A stretch of DNA of 46,529 nt from Nitrospinota bacterium (lineage in GTDB: Bacteria > 2-12-FULL-45-22 > JACOWJ01). Every line of letters starts with the position of its first letter. Position 1 is the first letter of the stretch. The notes below the pieces were generated by a model. The model was not told where the DNA came from and did not search any database. It saw only the letters and a list, made by a program, of their open reading frames with translations. This document shows, piece by piece, positions 12,301 through 21,991 of this stretch. The position numbers and the translations under genes were made by a program. The stretch is from assembly GCA_016176845.1 (NCBI GenBank), contig JACOWJ010000010.1, positions 1 to 46,529 on the forward strand, given 5' to 3'.

Positions 12301-13145
12301 TGGGAGAGAGCCGGGCCCGAATGGTGACCCAGTTGGAGCAGTGTTGGGGAACGGGACAGAAGAAGAAAAAGGAGCAGGCCAGCGGCCAGATGACCCTGTT
12401 CGCCCCGAAGTCCGATGGGCCCAAACCTCGCGGGCGGGCTTCGGCGGAAGCCCCTCCGGAGCCGAAGCCCCCGGCGGAGTGGGGGGCAGAGGCCAGGGGG
12501 GGTGACTGGGACCGAAAGGACCTCCTTCGCTACGAGAAGGAGGTCCTGGGCTTCTACCTGAGCGGTCACCCGCTGGATCCGTATGAGAAGGAGTTGAACC
12601 GCTACTCCAATGCCACCACCCAGAGTTGCACGGCAGTCAACCACGGAAAGGAGGTGCGGCTCGCCGGAACGGCCGCCCGGGTCAAGGTGCAACTGACCAA
12701 GAAGGGCGAGCCGATGGCCATTGTGACGTTGGAGGATCTCTACGGCTCCCTGGAGGTGGTCGTCTATCCTAACCTCTTCAAAGAGGTTCAAGCTCAGCTG
12801 GAGGGAGACGAACCCCTCATGGTCCAGGGAAAACTGAGGGCCAATGAGGACCGAATCAGCCTGATCGCGGAGAAGATCTTCCTCCTGGCCAGCCTGCCCA
12901 GGCTCAAATATAGCAAGGTTCACCTCCGCCTGCCCGCCGCCGAGGTGAATCGCGACACGCTTACCGCCCTGAGGGACATCGCCCTGGTCTACCCGGGGGC
13001 GTGCGACCTCTGCCTTCACTTTTTCTTCTCGAACGAGAAACAGGTCTCCCTGGAGGCCAGCAGTAGTTTGCGGGTCAGCCCCGATGAAGCCTTTCTCTCC
13101 CGAGTGGAAGCGCTCATCGGTTCCGATGTGGTCTTTTTGGAGTAA
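9360..13145 (+). CDS. dnaE: DNA polymerase III subunit alpha, with two atypical low-complexity in-frame insertions
   Basis: PHP 'FVHLHVHTEYSLLDGA', 'GPGRGSAAGSLVAYAL', 'PDIDIDFCMERRDEVI', 'RAMGKKKADVM'; insertions ~9599-9719 and ~11206-11402. Confidence 0.96.
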   Translation: MENLDFVHLHVHTEYSLLDGALRLGSLLKRASEYQMPALAITDHGNLFGAIKFYKMARQQGIKPIIGCEVYVAPGSRHDRGAGEQKSKGAGEQGSKGAEEPGKNHLAAQSPSPPGSKSGISEASFHLTLLAKDLTGYRNLLVLVSKGYQEGFYYRPRIDKELLSQHAQGLIALSGCLKGEIDQLLLQGQKEKAASVAAYYQEVMGEGDFYLEIQDQGLEEQRRIQADLLELSQRIGVPLVATNDCHYLKREDAKAHEVLLAIQTGKTIKESSRLKFSSDQFYFRSPDEMAQLFREVPQAVTRTREIADRCNLELTFGEMHLPQYQVPAGHSLESYLEELATRGLEERLHSRKTAADSPLPEEHYWERLRYELGVILQMGYAGYFLIVWDFIHYARRQGIPVGPGRGSAAGSLVAYALKITDLDPLKYQLLFERFLNPERVTLPDIDIDFCMERRDEVIDYVVQKYGSDNVTQIITFGTMMAKGVIRDVGRCLDVPYGEVDKIAKLVPARLNITLEEALQEEPRLRELREKDEQVSLLLETAQVLEGLPRHASTHAAGVVIAPRPLTEYLPLFKGSKGEVTTQYAMDDLELLGLLKMDFLGLRTLTVIQSALRMIQPPKGELEIENCKLQIENLPSPVSNLPPALPERSSGQPSSGDLEDERGKRESADFQFSIFNLQSSILLEEIPLDDAATYELLGQARTMGVFQLESRGMREILKKLKPQSFEDVVALVALYRPGPLGSGMVDDFIQRKHGKIPIQYELPELEGILKDTYGVILYQEQVMQIASALAGFSLGAADVLRRAMGKKKADVMAQQRTQFVQGAVAHGFPKEKAEKIFDQMEYFAGYGFNRSHSAAYGLIAYQTAYLKAHYPAQYMAALLTSEADNTDKVMLYLRECREMGIQVLPPDIQRGARDFTLSKEGLRFGLAAVKNVGQGAIEAIIAAREAGGDFQSLEELCQRIDSRAVNRRVLESLIKAGACDSLGESRARMVTQLEQCWGTGQKKKKEQASGQMTLFAPKSDGPKPRGRASAEAPPEPKPPAEWGAEARGGDWDRKDLLRYEKEVLGFYLSGHPLDPYEKELNRYSNATTQSCTAVNHGKEVRLAGTAARVKVQLTKKGEPMAIVTLEDLYGSLEVVVYPNLFKEVQAQLEGDEPLMVQGKLRANEDRISLIAEKIFLLASLPRLKYSKVHLRLPAAEVNRDTLTALRDIALVYPGACDLCLHFFFSNEKQVSLEASSSLRVSPDEAFLSRVEALIGSDVVFLE
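11216..11400. repeat. Word-type inverted repeat element inside dnaE (GGAAATTGAAAATTGCAAATTGCAAATTG ... TTTTCAATTTTCAATTTTCAATCTTCAATC)
   Basis: Complementary arms translate to ELEIENCKLQIEN and FQFSIFNLQSSI; same word family as the intergenic repeat at 33635-33743. Confidence 0.8.
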
Positions 13146-13153
13146 CTTTTACC

Positions 13154-13265
13154 GTGAAAATGCCCAAGTCTATCGAAGGTCCATTTTTATTTTCTTTGCG
13201 GCTTTGCGCCTTTGCGTGAGGAGAAAAAGTGAAAATGCCCAAGTCTATCGAAGGTCCATTTTTAT
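13154..13265. repeat. Perfect 37-bp direct repeat (13154-13190 and 13229-13265) flanking a CTTTGCGGCTTTGCGCCTTTGCGTGAGG word
   Basis: GTGAAAATGCCCAAGTCTATCGAAGGTCCATTTTTAT present twice, 75-bp period. Confidence 0.9.
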
Positions 13266-13308
13266 GCCCGGGGGTGGTCAACTTTGCCTGGCCATGTCGG
13301 TGTAGATC

Positions 13309-14265
13309 ATGATCCAGAGGCTGGATTTTGAGAAGCCAATTGGCGAAATGGAGAGGAAGATCGAAGAGTTGCGGCGTCTCTCCAATGGCGCGAGCTCCGA
13401 TCTCTCCCATGAGATCCTCAAGCTGGAGCATAAGCGTGCGCGGTTAACCCAGCAGATCTTCTCCAAGTTGAATCGTTGGCAGCGGACCCAGCTGGCCCGA
13501 CACCCCAACCGCCCCTATGCCCTGGACTACATCCAGGGCATGACGACCGACTTTCTGGAGCTCCATGGAGATCGTCTCTTCGGGGATGATCCGGCCATCA
13601 TCGGGGGATTGGTCAAGCTGGAGGGACGCTCCCTGGTGATCATCGGCCAACAGAAAGGCCGGAGCATTAAGGAAAAGATCCACCGGAACTTTGGCATGCC
13701 CCATCCGGAGGGGTTCCGCAAGGCCCTCCGATTGTTCCAATTGGCCGATAAGTTCCATCTTCCCGTGATTGCTCTGATCGATACCTCGGGCGCTTATCCT
13801 GGAATCGAAGCCGAGGAGAGAGGACAAGCGGAAGCGATCGCCCATAACCTTCGGATGATGGCTGAATTGAAAGTCCCCATGATCTCGGTGGTCATCGGAG
13901 AAGGGGGCAGTGGAGGGGCCCTGGCCTTGGGGATGGGCAACAGGGTGCTGATGCTGGAGTATGCCATTTACACCGTCATCACCCCCGAAGGGTGCGCCGC
14001 GATTCTATGGGAGGACAGCGAAAAGGCCCCTGAAGCTTCCGAAGCCTTGAAACTCACTGCCCAGGACCTCCTCGCCCTGGGGGTCATCGATGGGATTATC
14101 CCGGAACCTCTGGGAGGGGCCCACCGCGACCCTTGGGAGATGATGACGCGGTTGCAGGAGACCCTGGCGAGACATCTGGCGGAGCTGACGCACCTTTCCC
14201 CTGACGATCTTGCCAGGCAGCGGCACGAGAGGTTCCGGCAGATGGGGGTCTTCAAAGGACGTTGA
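13309..14265 (+). CDS. accA: Acetyl-CoA carboxylase carboxyltransferase subunit alpha
   Basis: 'LDFEKPIGEMERKIEELRRLS', 'ARHPNRPYALDYIQGMTTDFLELHGDR', 'GEGGSGGALALGMGNRVLMLE'. Confidence 0.96.
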   Translation: MIQRLDFEKPIGEMERKIEELRRLSNGASSDLSHEILKLEHKRARLTQQIFSKLNRWQRTQLARHPNRPYALDYIQGMTTDFLELHGDRLFGDDPAIIGGLVKLEGRSLVIIGQQKGRSIKEKIHRNFGMPHPEGFRKALRLFQLADKFHLPVIALIDTSGAYPGIEAEERGQAEAIAHNLRMMAELKVPMISVVIGEGGSGGALALGMGNRVLMLEYAIYTVITPEGCAAILWEDSEKAPEASEALKLTAQDLLALGVIDGIIPEPLGGAHRDPWEMMTRLQETLARHLAELTHLSPDDLARQRHERFRQMGVFKGR

Positions 14266-14292
14266 AAAAAGCTGGGGGGTTAAGCGCCTAAT

Positions 14293-14395
14293 TTGATTGC
14301 ATAGGAATTTCCTTTTTAGACAGGATTTACGGGAAAGTTTTAAGTTTCAGGTTTTAAGTGTTAAGCAAGAAACCTAAAACTTAACACCTAAACAC
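14293..14395. repeat. Composite intergenic repeat, copy 2
   Basis: 14301-14392 identical by eye to 7514-7605; lies between convergent accA and rpoH. Confidence 0.85.
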
Positions 14396-15481
<1,086 letters not shown>

Positions 15482-15597
15482 ACCAACTGGGTAGGATGGA
15501 TTTAAATATACTGGGGATTTTGGGAATTGGCAACAGATTCTTCCCTGGGGAAAAAAGAGAAGGGGGAGTGATCTTCACCCCCCCCTCCTCAACTCAG

Positions 15598-16053
15598 TTA
15601 GACCTTCTCCACCTCTACCGGGATCTGCTTGGGAACGACCGTCTCCACTTTGGGGAGGACTACCTCCAGGACGCCGTCCTTGTAACGGGCCTTGGCCTTG
15701 TCCTGCTGGACAGTGTTGGGCAGCGTAAAAGAGCGTTGGAAGGCCCCATAGCACCGCTCCATCTGGTAGTAGCCCTCCTCCCTGGCCTCCTTCTCCTGCT
15801 TGCGCTCGCCCTTCAGCGTGAGGGTGTTATCCCGTACCTCCACCGAGAAGTCGTCCTGGCTCATGCCTGGCAGCTCGGCCTTGAGGACGATCTCTTTCTC
15901 CGTCTCGTAGATATCCACGGGGGGAGCCCACTGTCTCATGGCGGTCCGTTCTCCCAAGCCCCTAAAGGGGAAGACTCCTTCCTCAAACAGCCGGTTCATT
16001 CTCTCCTGAAGAGATGCGATTTCCCTGAAAGGATCCCACCGTACCAATGCCAT
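15598..16053 (-). CDS. Hsp20/alpha-crystallin family small heat shock protein
   Basis: 'MALVRWDPFREIASLQERMNRLFEE', 'PPVDIYETEKEIVLKAELPGMSQDDFSVEV'; internal Met chosen as start. Confidence 0.92.
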   Translation of the reverse strand: MALVRWDPFREIASLQERMNRLFEEGVFPFRGLGERTAMRQWAPPVDIYETEKEIVLKAELPGMSQDDFSVEVRDNTLTLKGERKQEKEAREEGYYQMERCYGAFQRSFTLPNTVQQDKAKARYKDGVLEVVLPKVETVVPKQIPVEVEKV

Positions 16054-16504
16054 TGCCGTTGCCTCCATTCCATGAAAATGGGTGAATGATATTGATCCAC
16101 TCGAGCTGAGGCCGCCAGCCTTCATCGAGGAGCGCGGTGTCCTCATACCCCCTATTTATCGGGGAAATGGGGTATAGGCAGCCTTGGGGGAAGGCTGGAG
16201 GTCCATCAGCCATTCTCTAAAACCTCCCGGATAACCTGGACCGGGCCAACCGTTCTCTCGGGTTTTCTCAGCCCCGCGTCTGATCTTTATATAAAACCTT
16301 AGTCTTATCTTGTCAAGTTATATAAAAAAATTTTTTCGCTTCCTCAGAGGGGTAAAAGGGGAGGGTCTCCAGCGGGCTCGGGGAAGGATGCCGGCCTGGC
16401 GGGGGATGAAAAAACATTTGCCAAGCCTCCTCGCTCATGGTACAACAAGGGCCAGGAGCATGAGCCGAGGTCAAAAACACGCCATCTTAAGGAGGAGAGA
16501 AAGA

Positions 16505-17401
16505 ATGTTCTTCGAAGTCGAGCCCAGGGAGTACCACTCCGCCATCGTCGATGTGACCGACCGATGTAACCTCCGGTGCCAGCACTGCTACTATTATCGA
16601 GAGGAGCACGAGTCCCAAGAGCTGAGCAAAGAGGAGCTCCTGGACGGGATCCGGCTCCTACGGGATAGGCACCACATCCAGCATATGTCCTGGGCGGGAG
16701 GAGAGCCGCTGCTACGCAGGGACGTGATCGAAGAGGGGGCCGAGCTGTTCCCACGAAACGTCCTCAACACCAACGGGATGTTCCCCTTGCCCCGCCTGTC
16801 CCGCACGAACGTCTACGTCTCCATCGATGGCCCCCCGGAGATTCACGATCAGATCCGCGGGCAGGGGACCTATGAGAGGGTGATCCAGAACGTTCGCGAG
16901 GGCGCGTGCGATTTGGTGATCTTCTGCTCCACCGTCAATAAGCTGAACGAGCCCCACCTCGATGCCATGATCGCCGGGCTCAGCCGACTGAAGAACACCG
17001 CCCTGATCTTCGCGTTCTTCACCCCCTTGAAGAGCTACCATCGGGTCGAGCGCTATCCCCATTCCGAAACGCAGCGGCATCGAATGCCCTTTACCTTGGA
17101 GGAGCGCGACCCGGTGATTCACCGGGTCCTGGAGCTGAAGGAGAAGTACCCGGGCTATATCCTTAACCCCAGCCGGGCATTGGAGCTGATGCTATCCGAG
17201 AACGCCGCGGCGTGCACCCGCAACTGCAACATGACTGAGCGCTCCCTGACGTTGGACGTGCGGTTGAATCGGAGGCTCCCCTGTGTGGTGGGCTCCGATG
17301 TGGATTGTAATCTTTGCGGCTGCTTCTTCCCTTTTATGACCGTGGCCTCGAGGGAGAAGGACCCGGAGACCCTGGAGTTTTTTGCGCGAGGGATCCATTA
17401 A
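16505..17401 (+). CDS. Radical SAM protein with C-terminal Cys-rich region
   Basis: 'DRCNLRCQHCYYY' CxxxCxxC, 'WAGGEPLLRRDV'; C-term 'ACTRNC...CVVGSDVDCNLCGCF'; AAGGAGG upstream of ATG 16505. Confidence 0.85.
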   Translation: MFFEVEPREYHSAIVDVTDRCNLRCQHCYYYREEHESQELSKEELLDGIRLLRDRHHIQHMSWAGGEPLLRRDVIEEGAELFPRNVLNTNGMFPLPRLSRTNVYVSIDGPPEIHDQIRGQGTYERVIQNVREGACDLVIFCSTVNKLNEPHLDAMIAGLSRLKNTALIFAFFTPLKSYHRVERYPHSETQRHRMPFTLEERDPVIHRVLELKEKYPGYILNPSRALELMLSENAAACTRNCNMTERSLTLDVRLNRRLPCVVGSDVDCNLCGCFFPFMTVASREKDPETLEFFARGIH

Positions 17402-17538
17402 GGATCGTGGACTAAATAACTTGCCCATTTGGTTCCCTGCAGAAAGTTTTAGGTTTTAGGTTTTAAGTTTTAAGCCCTAAAACCTAAAACTTATATTATC
17501 CCATTCGACCATGGGAAAGTTATTTGGTCGCCAGTCCT
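17401..17538. repeat. Composite MITE-like repeat A: ~26-bp imperfect terminal arms with TTTTAGGTTTTAAG word core
   Basis: Left arm AGGATCGTGGACTAAATAACTTGCCC, right arm GGGAAAGTTATTTGGTCGCCAGTCCT (about 20/26 complementary); arms shared with 27981-28097. Confidence 0.65.
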
Positions 17539-18400
17539 AACTGTCTACGGCGACCTCCTCGCTCCGGAGCTTCCGAAGCCCAGCCAGGTTGCGCTCATCC
17601 GCCCCCTCCTCATCCTTGGGGGTCTCCAGGATCATGGGGAGAGGATCAAGCCGGGGATCGCGCAGGAAGTGGGCCAACCCGCTGAGGCCAATGGTCCCCC
17701 GTCCGATGTGCTCATGGCGATCGACCCGGGTGCCCAACTCTTTCTTGGAGTCGTTCAGGTGGATGACCTTCAAGGCGGAGAGCCCCACGAGGGAGTCGAA
17801 CCGCTCCATCATCCGGGCATATCCCTCTTCCGTCCGAAAGTCGTATCCGGCGGCGAACAGGTGGGCCGTATCCAAACAGACCCCAACCCGGCCAGGCTCC
17901 CGCGTCCTTTCCAGGATGTAGGCCAGGTGCTCGAACGCATAGCCGATCGAGGAGCCCTGACCGCTGGTGACCTCCAGCACGATTCCCGTCCGGAGGCCTC
18001 CGCCCCTTTCATTCACCCGGTGAATCGCCTCGACCACCCGGGCAAGGCCGGCCTCTTCGCCGGCCCCCAGGTGAAAACCCGGATGCACGACCAGATACGG
18101 GATGCCCAGGATCTCTGCCCGTAAGAGCTCCTGGTAAAAGGCCTCCAGAGATCTGCGAAAGAGGTCCGTCTGAGGCGCGGCGAGGTTCGCCAGGTAGGCT
18201 TCGTGGGCGATCACCGGGCAGATGCCCGTCTCCCGGCAGGTCTGCTGGAAGAGCTCCGCCTCCTGAGGGTGCAGCTCCTTCGCGGCCCACTGCCGCGCGC
18301 TCTTGGTGAAGAGCTGGATCGTCTCGCAGCCGATCTCTTTTCCCCTCACCAGGGCCCGGTGCAGACCCCCGCTGATGGACATGTGCGCACCCAGGGGCAT
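17537..18400 (-). CDS. nfo: Deoxyribonuclease IV (endonuclease IV, AP endonuclease)
   Basis: 'GAHMSISGGLHRAL', 'VGVCLDTAHLFAAGYD', 'VIHLNDSKKELGTRVDRHEHIGRGTIG'. Confidence 0.95.
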   Translation of the reverse strand: MPLGAHMSISGGLHRALVRGKEIGCETIQLFTKSARQWAAKELHPQEAELFQQTCRETGICPVIAHEAYLANLAAPQTDLFRRSLEAFYQELLRAEILGIPYLVVHPGFHLGAGEEAGLARVVEAIHRVNERGGGLRTGIVLEVTSGQGSSIGYAFEHLAYILERTREPGRVGVCLDTAHLFAAGYDFRTEEGYARMMERFDSLVGLSALKVIHLNDSKKELGTRVDRHEHIGRGTIGLSGLAHFLRDPRLDPLPMILETPKDEEGADERNLAGLRKLRSEEVAVDS

Positions 18401-18407
18401 TGCAATC

Positions 18408-18845
18408 TCATCTCCCCAGGACTACCCGGTTCAACAGTCCCATCAGCGAATCGGAGAGGAGGAAGTTCAGCCGGCTCTTCCAGATAAAGGTATCCCAGTA
18501 GCCGCGGTAATAATAGATCCTGCCGTCCCTCACCCGGAATACACTGGTCCCGTCCAGGCAAATCTTGGTTCCCAGGGTGAGCTCTGCGGACCACTCGACG
18601 CAGGCCTCCTCCTCGCTGGCGAAGATGTTCCTGGCCTCCCAAATCGGCCGGATGACCCGGTTTTCCCTCCCGGCATACTTGAGGTAGCGCGCGAAGCTCT
18701 CCTTGCCCTGGAAGGCGGGGAAGCGCGGGTCTATCCAGCAGACATCCTCCGTGACCAGATTGAGCGTCTCGGGCTCCTCTACCCGGTTCTCATTGAAGAC
18801 CGTCATGTAACACTTGACTACCTCGATCGTGCTTTCCGTTGTCAA
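18408..18845 (-). CDS. SnoaL/NTF2-like domain protein
   Basis: 145 aa; 'VKCYMTVFNENR', 'TEDVCWIDPRFPAFQGKESF', 'GTSVFRVRDGRIYYYRGYWD' NTF2-like pattern. Confidence 0.6.
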   Translation of the reverse strand: MTTESTIEVVKCYMTVFNENRVEEPETLNLVTEDVCWIDPRFPAFQGKESFARYLKYAGRENRVIRPIWEARNIFASEEEACVEWSAELTLGTKICLDGTSVFRVRDGRIYYYRGYWDTFIWKSRLNFLLSDSLMGLLNRVVLGR

Positions 18846-18910
18846 TAGAGGTCCTCCTCTCCCTTGGTCCCTTGGTCTCCATGGATCAGCTGGCTCCGAT
18901 GATCCTCTTA

Positions 18911-19020
18911 GTAAATTAGCTCATAGCTCATGGCTCATAGCTCAAAGCTTTTGCTATGAACTATGAGCTACGAGCTATTCGGCTCATGCTCACAGCGGAA
19001 AAAGAAAATTCCTATACGAT
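18911..19020. repeat. Composite repeat: AGCTCATAGCTCATGGCTC/ATGAGCTACGAGCT palindrome plus inverted GAAAATTCCTATACGAT element
   Basis: Word palindrome followed by element copy at 19004-19020. Confidence 0.7.
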
Positions 19021-19047
19021 TAAAATAAGTAAACAAACGTGGTTGTC

Positions 19048-19710
19048 CTACATTCTGTCAGGAGGGGCTACCGACTCCGCCCATTCCCTTCTTACCTTCC
19101 CCAACACCATCCCCTGCATCGCGTCCAGGGCGCCCAAGAGATGGAGGATGGCAAAGTGGCCCAGCATCAAGGGAATGCTCACGTAGGTCAGGATATCATG
19201 GATGGTAAAGGCCCACTCTACCAGCCGGTCGGAGAAGTAGTCCCGGCTTGCCCACATGATGGACCCGGTGAGGACGAAGGCCGACGCCATCCCGATGCTC
19301 CAGACGAGATGGGCCCGCTTGGCCAGGTTTAACCACCTGGCCCGGGAAACGTTTTGGGACACCTCGGTTGGCCCTCTCCCGCTCCTCGACTCCTCCGGCG
19401 CCTTTCCCCGCCTTTCGACCAGGAAGGCCAGGAGCAATAGGGTGGGAATCACGATAAAGGCGATGGCGAGCCATTCGTGCCAGTCCCGCAGCATGAAGGA
19501 GTACCCCCCAATCCGTTCCCGCGGGTGCACCTCGAATGGCTGCCAACCGTAAGGCAGCAGCAGGAAGCCTGTCCCCATAAGCCCCAAGAAGGCCAGGGTA
19601 TGAGTCCAGTGCAAGAGCCGCTGTTTTGAGGTATAACGGATCACGTACAGTTCATGTTCTTCAAGCTCGGCCTGGGCGGCCACCCTGGATGTCTTCTCCG
19701 TCTCCCGCAT
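19048..19710 (-). CDS. Cytochrome b561-type membrane subunit (formate dehydrogenase gamma / hydrogenase cytochrome b-like)
   Basis: 'RYTSKQRLLHWTHTLAFLGLMGTGF', 'LRDWHEWLAIAFIV', 'IHDILTYVSIPLMLGHFAILHLL'; multiple TM segments with His. Confidence 0.75.
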   Translation of the reverse strand: MRETEKTSRVAAQAELEEHELYVIRYTSKQRLLHWTHTLAFLGLMGTGFLLLPYGWQPFEVHPRERIGGYSFMLRDWHEWLAIAFIVIPTLLLLAFLVERRGKAPEESRSGRGPTEVSQNVSRARWLNLAKRAHLVWSIGMASAFVLTGSIMWASRDYFSDRLVEWAFTIHDILTYVSIPLMLGHFAILHLLGALDAMQGMVLGKVRREWAESVAPPDRM

Positions 19711-19890
19711 CTTCTCCTTTATGGTTTACAGAGCCTGGAAATTCCACCATCGCTCTGAAGGCTGCCTTTCTTCAGCCTGCAAAAGGGTTTTACCATGAAA
19801 CCGACATGGCCAACGCTGCCGGGCCATCATGGTTTCTTTGGAACGATGATTATGCGAAAATGGGGGAACCGACGAGCCATGGCGTGTTCT

Positions 19891-20901
19891 TCAGCAGATG
19901 CGAGGCAGGAGCTCGCCCGCTGGGATGTCCACGATACGGCTTCCGCCGATGGCCGTATTCAGAACAACCCTTCCCGGGTGGTCCGCCGTGACCCGGCCGA
20001 TGATCCGGGACTCCTGTCCGTATCGATGTCCCCTCATCCGGGATAGGATCTTACCAGCTTCGGCCGGGTGAACGCAAGCGATCATTTTGCCCTCGTTGGC
20101 CAGGTAAAGGGGATCCAGGCCCAGCAGCTCGCAAGCCGCGGCCACCGCTGGCTGGATGAGGAGTGCCTCCTCTTCCACGATCATCCCCACCCTGGAGGAT
20201 CGCGCGATCTCGTTCAGGGAGGCCGCCAGCCCGCCGCGGGTGGGATCCCTCAACGCACGAATTCCCTCCCCGGCCGAGAGCAGCTCCGCCACCAATCCGT
20301 TCAGGGGAGCGGTATCGCTGACCACCTCCGCCTCGAAGCCCAGCCCCTCCCGCTGCGAGAGGACTGCGATGCCGTGTTCGCCCAAGCCGCCGTTGAGGAT
20401 CAGTGAATCGCCCACCTGGGCATTGGCCGCCGAGATCGCGATGCCCGGGGGAACCAGCCCCACCCCCGAGGTGTTGACGAAGAGACCATCGGCCTGCCCG
20501 CGGGCCACCACCTTGGTGTCCCCGGTGACCACCTGGACGTGGGCCTCCAGGGCCGCCTGTCCCATGGAGTCCAGGATGCGCTCCAGGTCCGCCAGGGGGA
20601 ACCCCTCCTCCAGGATCAGCCCCAGGCTGAGGTAGCGAGGGATGGCCCCGCGCATGGCCAGGTCGTTGACGGTGCCGTTGATGGCCAACCGGCCGATATC
20701 TCCCCCGGGAAAGAAGAGGGGCGAAACCACATACGAATCGGTGGAAAAGGCGAGGGTTGCCCCTTCTAGCGGGAGGAGTGCGGCATCTTCCTCCCCCTGG
20801 AAGAGGGGGTTGTTCAGCCGGGGAAAGATGACCTTCTCCAGCAAGGCGTGCATTGCCCGCCCGCCGCTGCCGCAGGCCAGAGAGATCCGTTCATCGATCA
20901 T
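19891..20901 (-). CDS. hypE: Hydrogenase expression/formation protein HypE
   Basis: 'ISLACGSGGRAMHALLEKVIFPRL', 'FSTDSYVVSPLFFPGGDIGRLAINGTVNDLAMRGA', 'DPTRGGLAASLNEIA'; C-term 'RIVDIPAGELLPRIC'. Confidence 0.95.
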   Translation of the reverse strand: MIDERISLACGSGGRAMHALLEKVIFPRLNNPLFQGEEDAALLPLEGATLAFSTDSYVVSPLFFPGGDIGRLAINGTVNDLAMRGAIPRYLSLGLILEEGFPLADLERILDSMGQAALEAHVQVVTGDTKVVARGQADGLFVNTSGVGLVPPGIAISAANAQVGDSLILNGGLGEHGIAVLSQREGLGFEAEVVSDTAPLNGLVAELLSAGEGIRALRDPTRGGLAASLNEIARSSRVGMIVEEEALLIQPAVAAACELLGLDPLYLANEGKMIACVHPAEAGKILSRMRGHRYGQESRIIGRVTADHPGRVVLNTAIGGSRIVDIPAGELLPRIC

Positions 20902-21988
20902 AGCGATAATAGGCCGCACAGGTGCCCTCGCCGGAGACCATGCAAGGGCCCTGGGGATCTTCCGGGGTGCACCACCGGGCAAAAGCGGGGCAGTCAGGAG
21001 GGGTCTTGGCCCCCTTCAGGATCTCCCCGCAGAGGCAGCCGGCCGGGTCTCCCTCGCCGGTCTCGGGCGAGGGCAATCCGAATCGGTGGGTGGCGTCCCA
21101 TGGGCGATAGTTTTCCCGAAGGAAGAGCCCGCTATCTGGGATGAGGCCCAATCCCCGCCAGCAGCCAGGTCCCACCTGGTAGACCTCCTCCATGATCGCC
21201 AGGGCCTCCGGGTTTCCCTCTTCCTGGACGGCCCGCCGGTATTGGATCTCCACCCGCGGCCTGCCCTCGATCCGCTGATGGAGCAGCATCAGGATCCCTT
21301 GCAGGATGTCCAGCGGCTCGAAGCCGGTGATCGCGCAGGGGATGCCGTATTCCTCCGCCAGAAAGCGGTAAGCCTGGGCGCCGAGGATAGCGCTTACATG
21401 GGGCGGGCAGATGAGGCCGTCCAGCTGCAGGTCCGGGGACTCGGCGAGCAGCCTCAGGGCTGGGGGGATCCGCTTGTGGGCGCTGTAGACCAAGTAGTTC
21501 TCCAGCCCCCTCTCCCGGGCTTCCAAGAGGGAGGCGGCAATGGTCGGGGCGGTGGTCTCAAAGCCTACGCCGAGAAAGACCACCCGGGCCTGCGGGTTGT
21601 CTTTGGCAATTTTCAAGGCCTCCAGAGGGGAGTAAACCGGACGGATCTGTCGCCCTCGCGCTCTCTCCGCCTCCAGGCTGGAATGGGAGCCCGGCACCCG
21701 CATCATATCGCCGAAGGTGGCCACGATCACTCCCTCCTGCTGGGACAGGATCATCGCTCCATCCATATAGCCCTGTGGGGTGACGCAGACCGGGCAGCCC
21801 GGGCCGGATAGGAGCCTCAGCCCCGAGGGCAGGATGGACCGGATGCCATGGCGGGCGATCGACCAGGTGTGCGTGCCGCACACCTCCATCAAGGTCTGGG
21901 GCTGCCCCAGCTTCTGGATGGCCTGGCCTATGGCTCGCTGCAATCCCGCCGCCATCTCTTTATCGCGGAACGCTGAGAGAAAATTCAC
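20891..21988 (-). CDS. hypD: Hydrogenase formation protein HypD
   Basis: 'LMEVCGTHTWSIARHGIRSILPSGLRLLSGPGCPVCVTP', 'FETTAPTIA', 'CAITGFEPLDIL'. Confidence 0.95.
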   Translation of the reverse strand: MNFLSAFRDKEMAAGLQRAIGQAIQKLGQPQTLMEVCGTHTWSIARHGIRSILPSGLRLLSGPGCPVCVTPQGYMDGAMILSQQEGVIVATFGDMMRVPGSHSSLEAERARGRQIRPVYSPLEALKIAKDNPQARVVFLGVGFETTAPTIAASLLEARERGLENYLVYSAHKRIPPALRLLAESPDLQLDGLICPPHVSAILGAQAYRFLAEEYGIPCAITGFEPLDILQGILMLLHQRIEGRPRVEIQYRRAVQEEGNPEALAIMEEVYQVGPGCWRGLGLIPDSGLFLRENYRPWDATHRFGLPSPETGEGDPAGCLCGEILKGAKTPPDCPAFARWCTPEDPQGPCMVSGEGTCAAYYRYDR

Positions 21989-21991
21989 TCT

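Noticed and set aside
20642-21811. 389-aa plus-strand ORF opposite hypE/hypD
   Set aside because: Shadow ORF spanning two real genes on the other strand.
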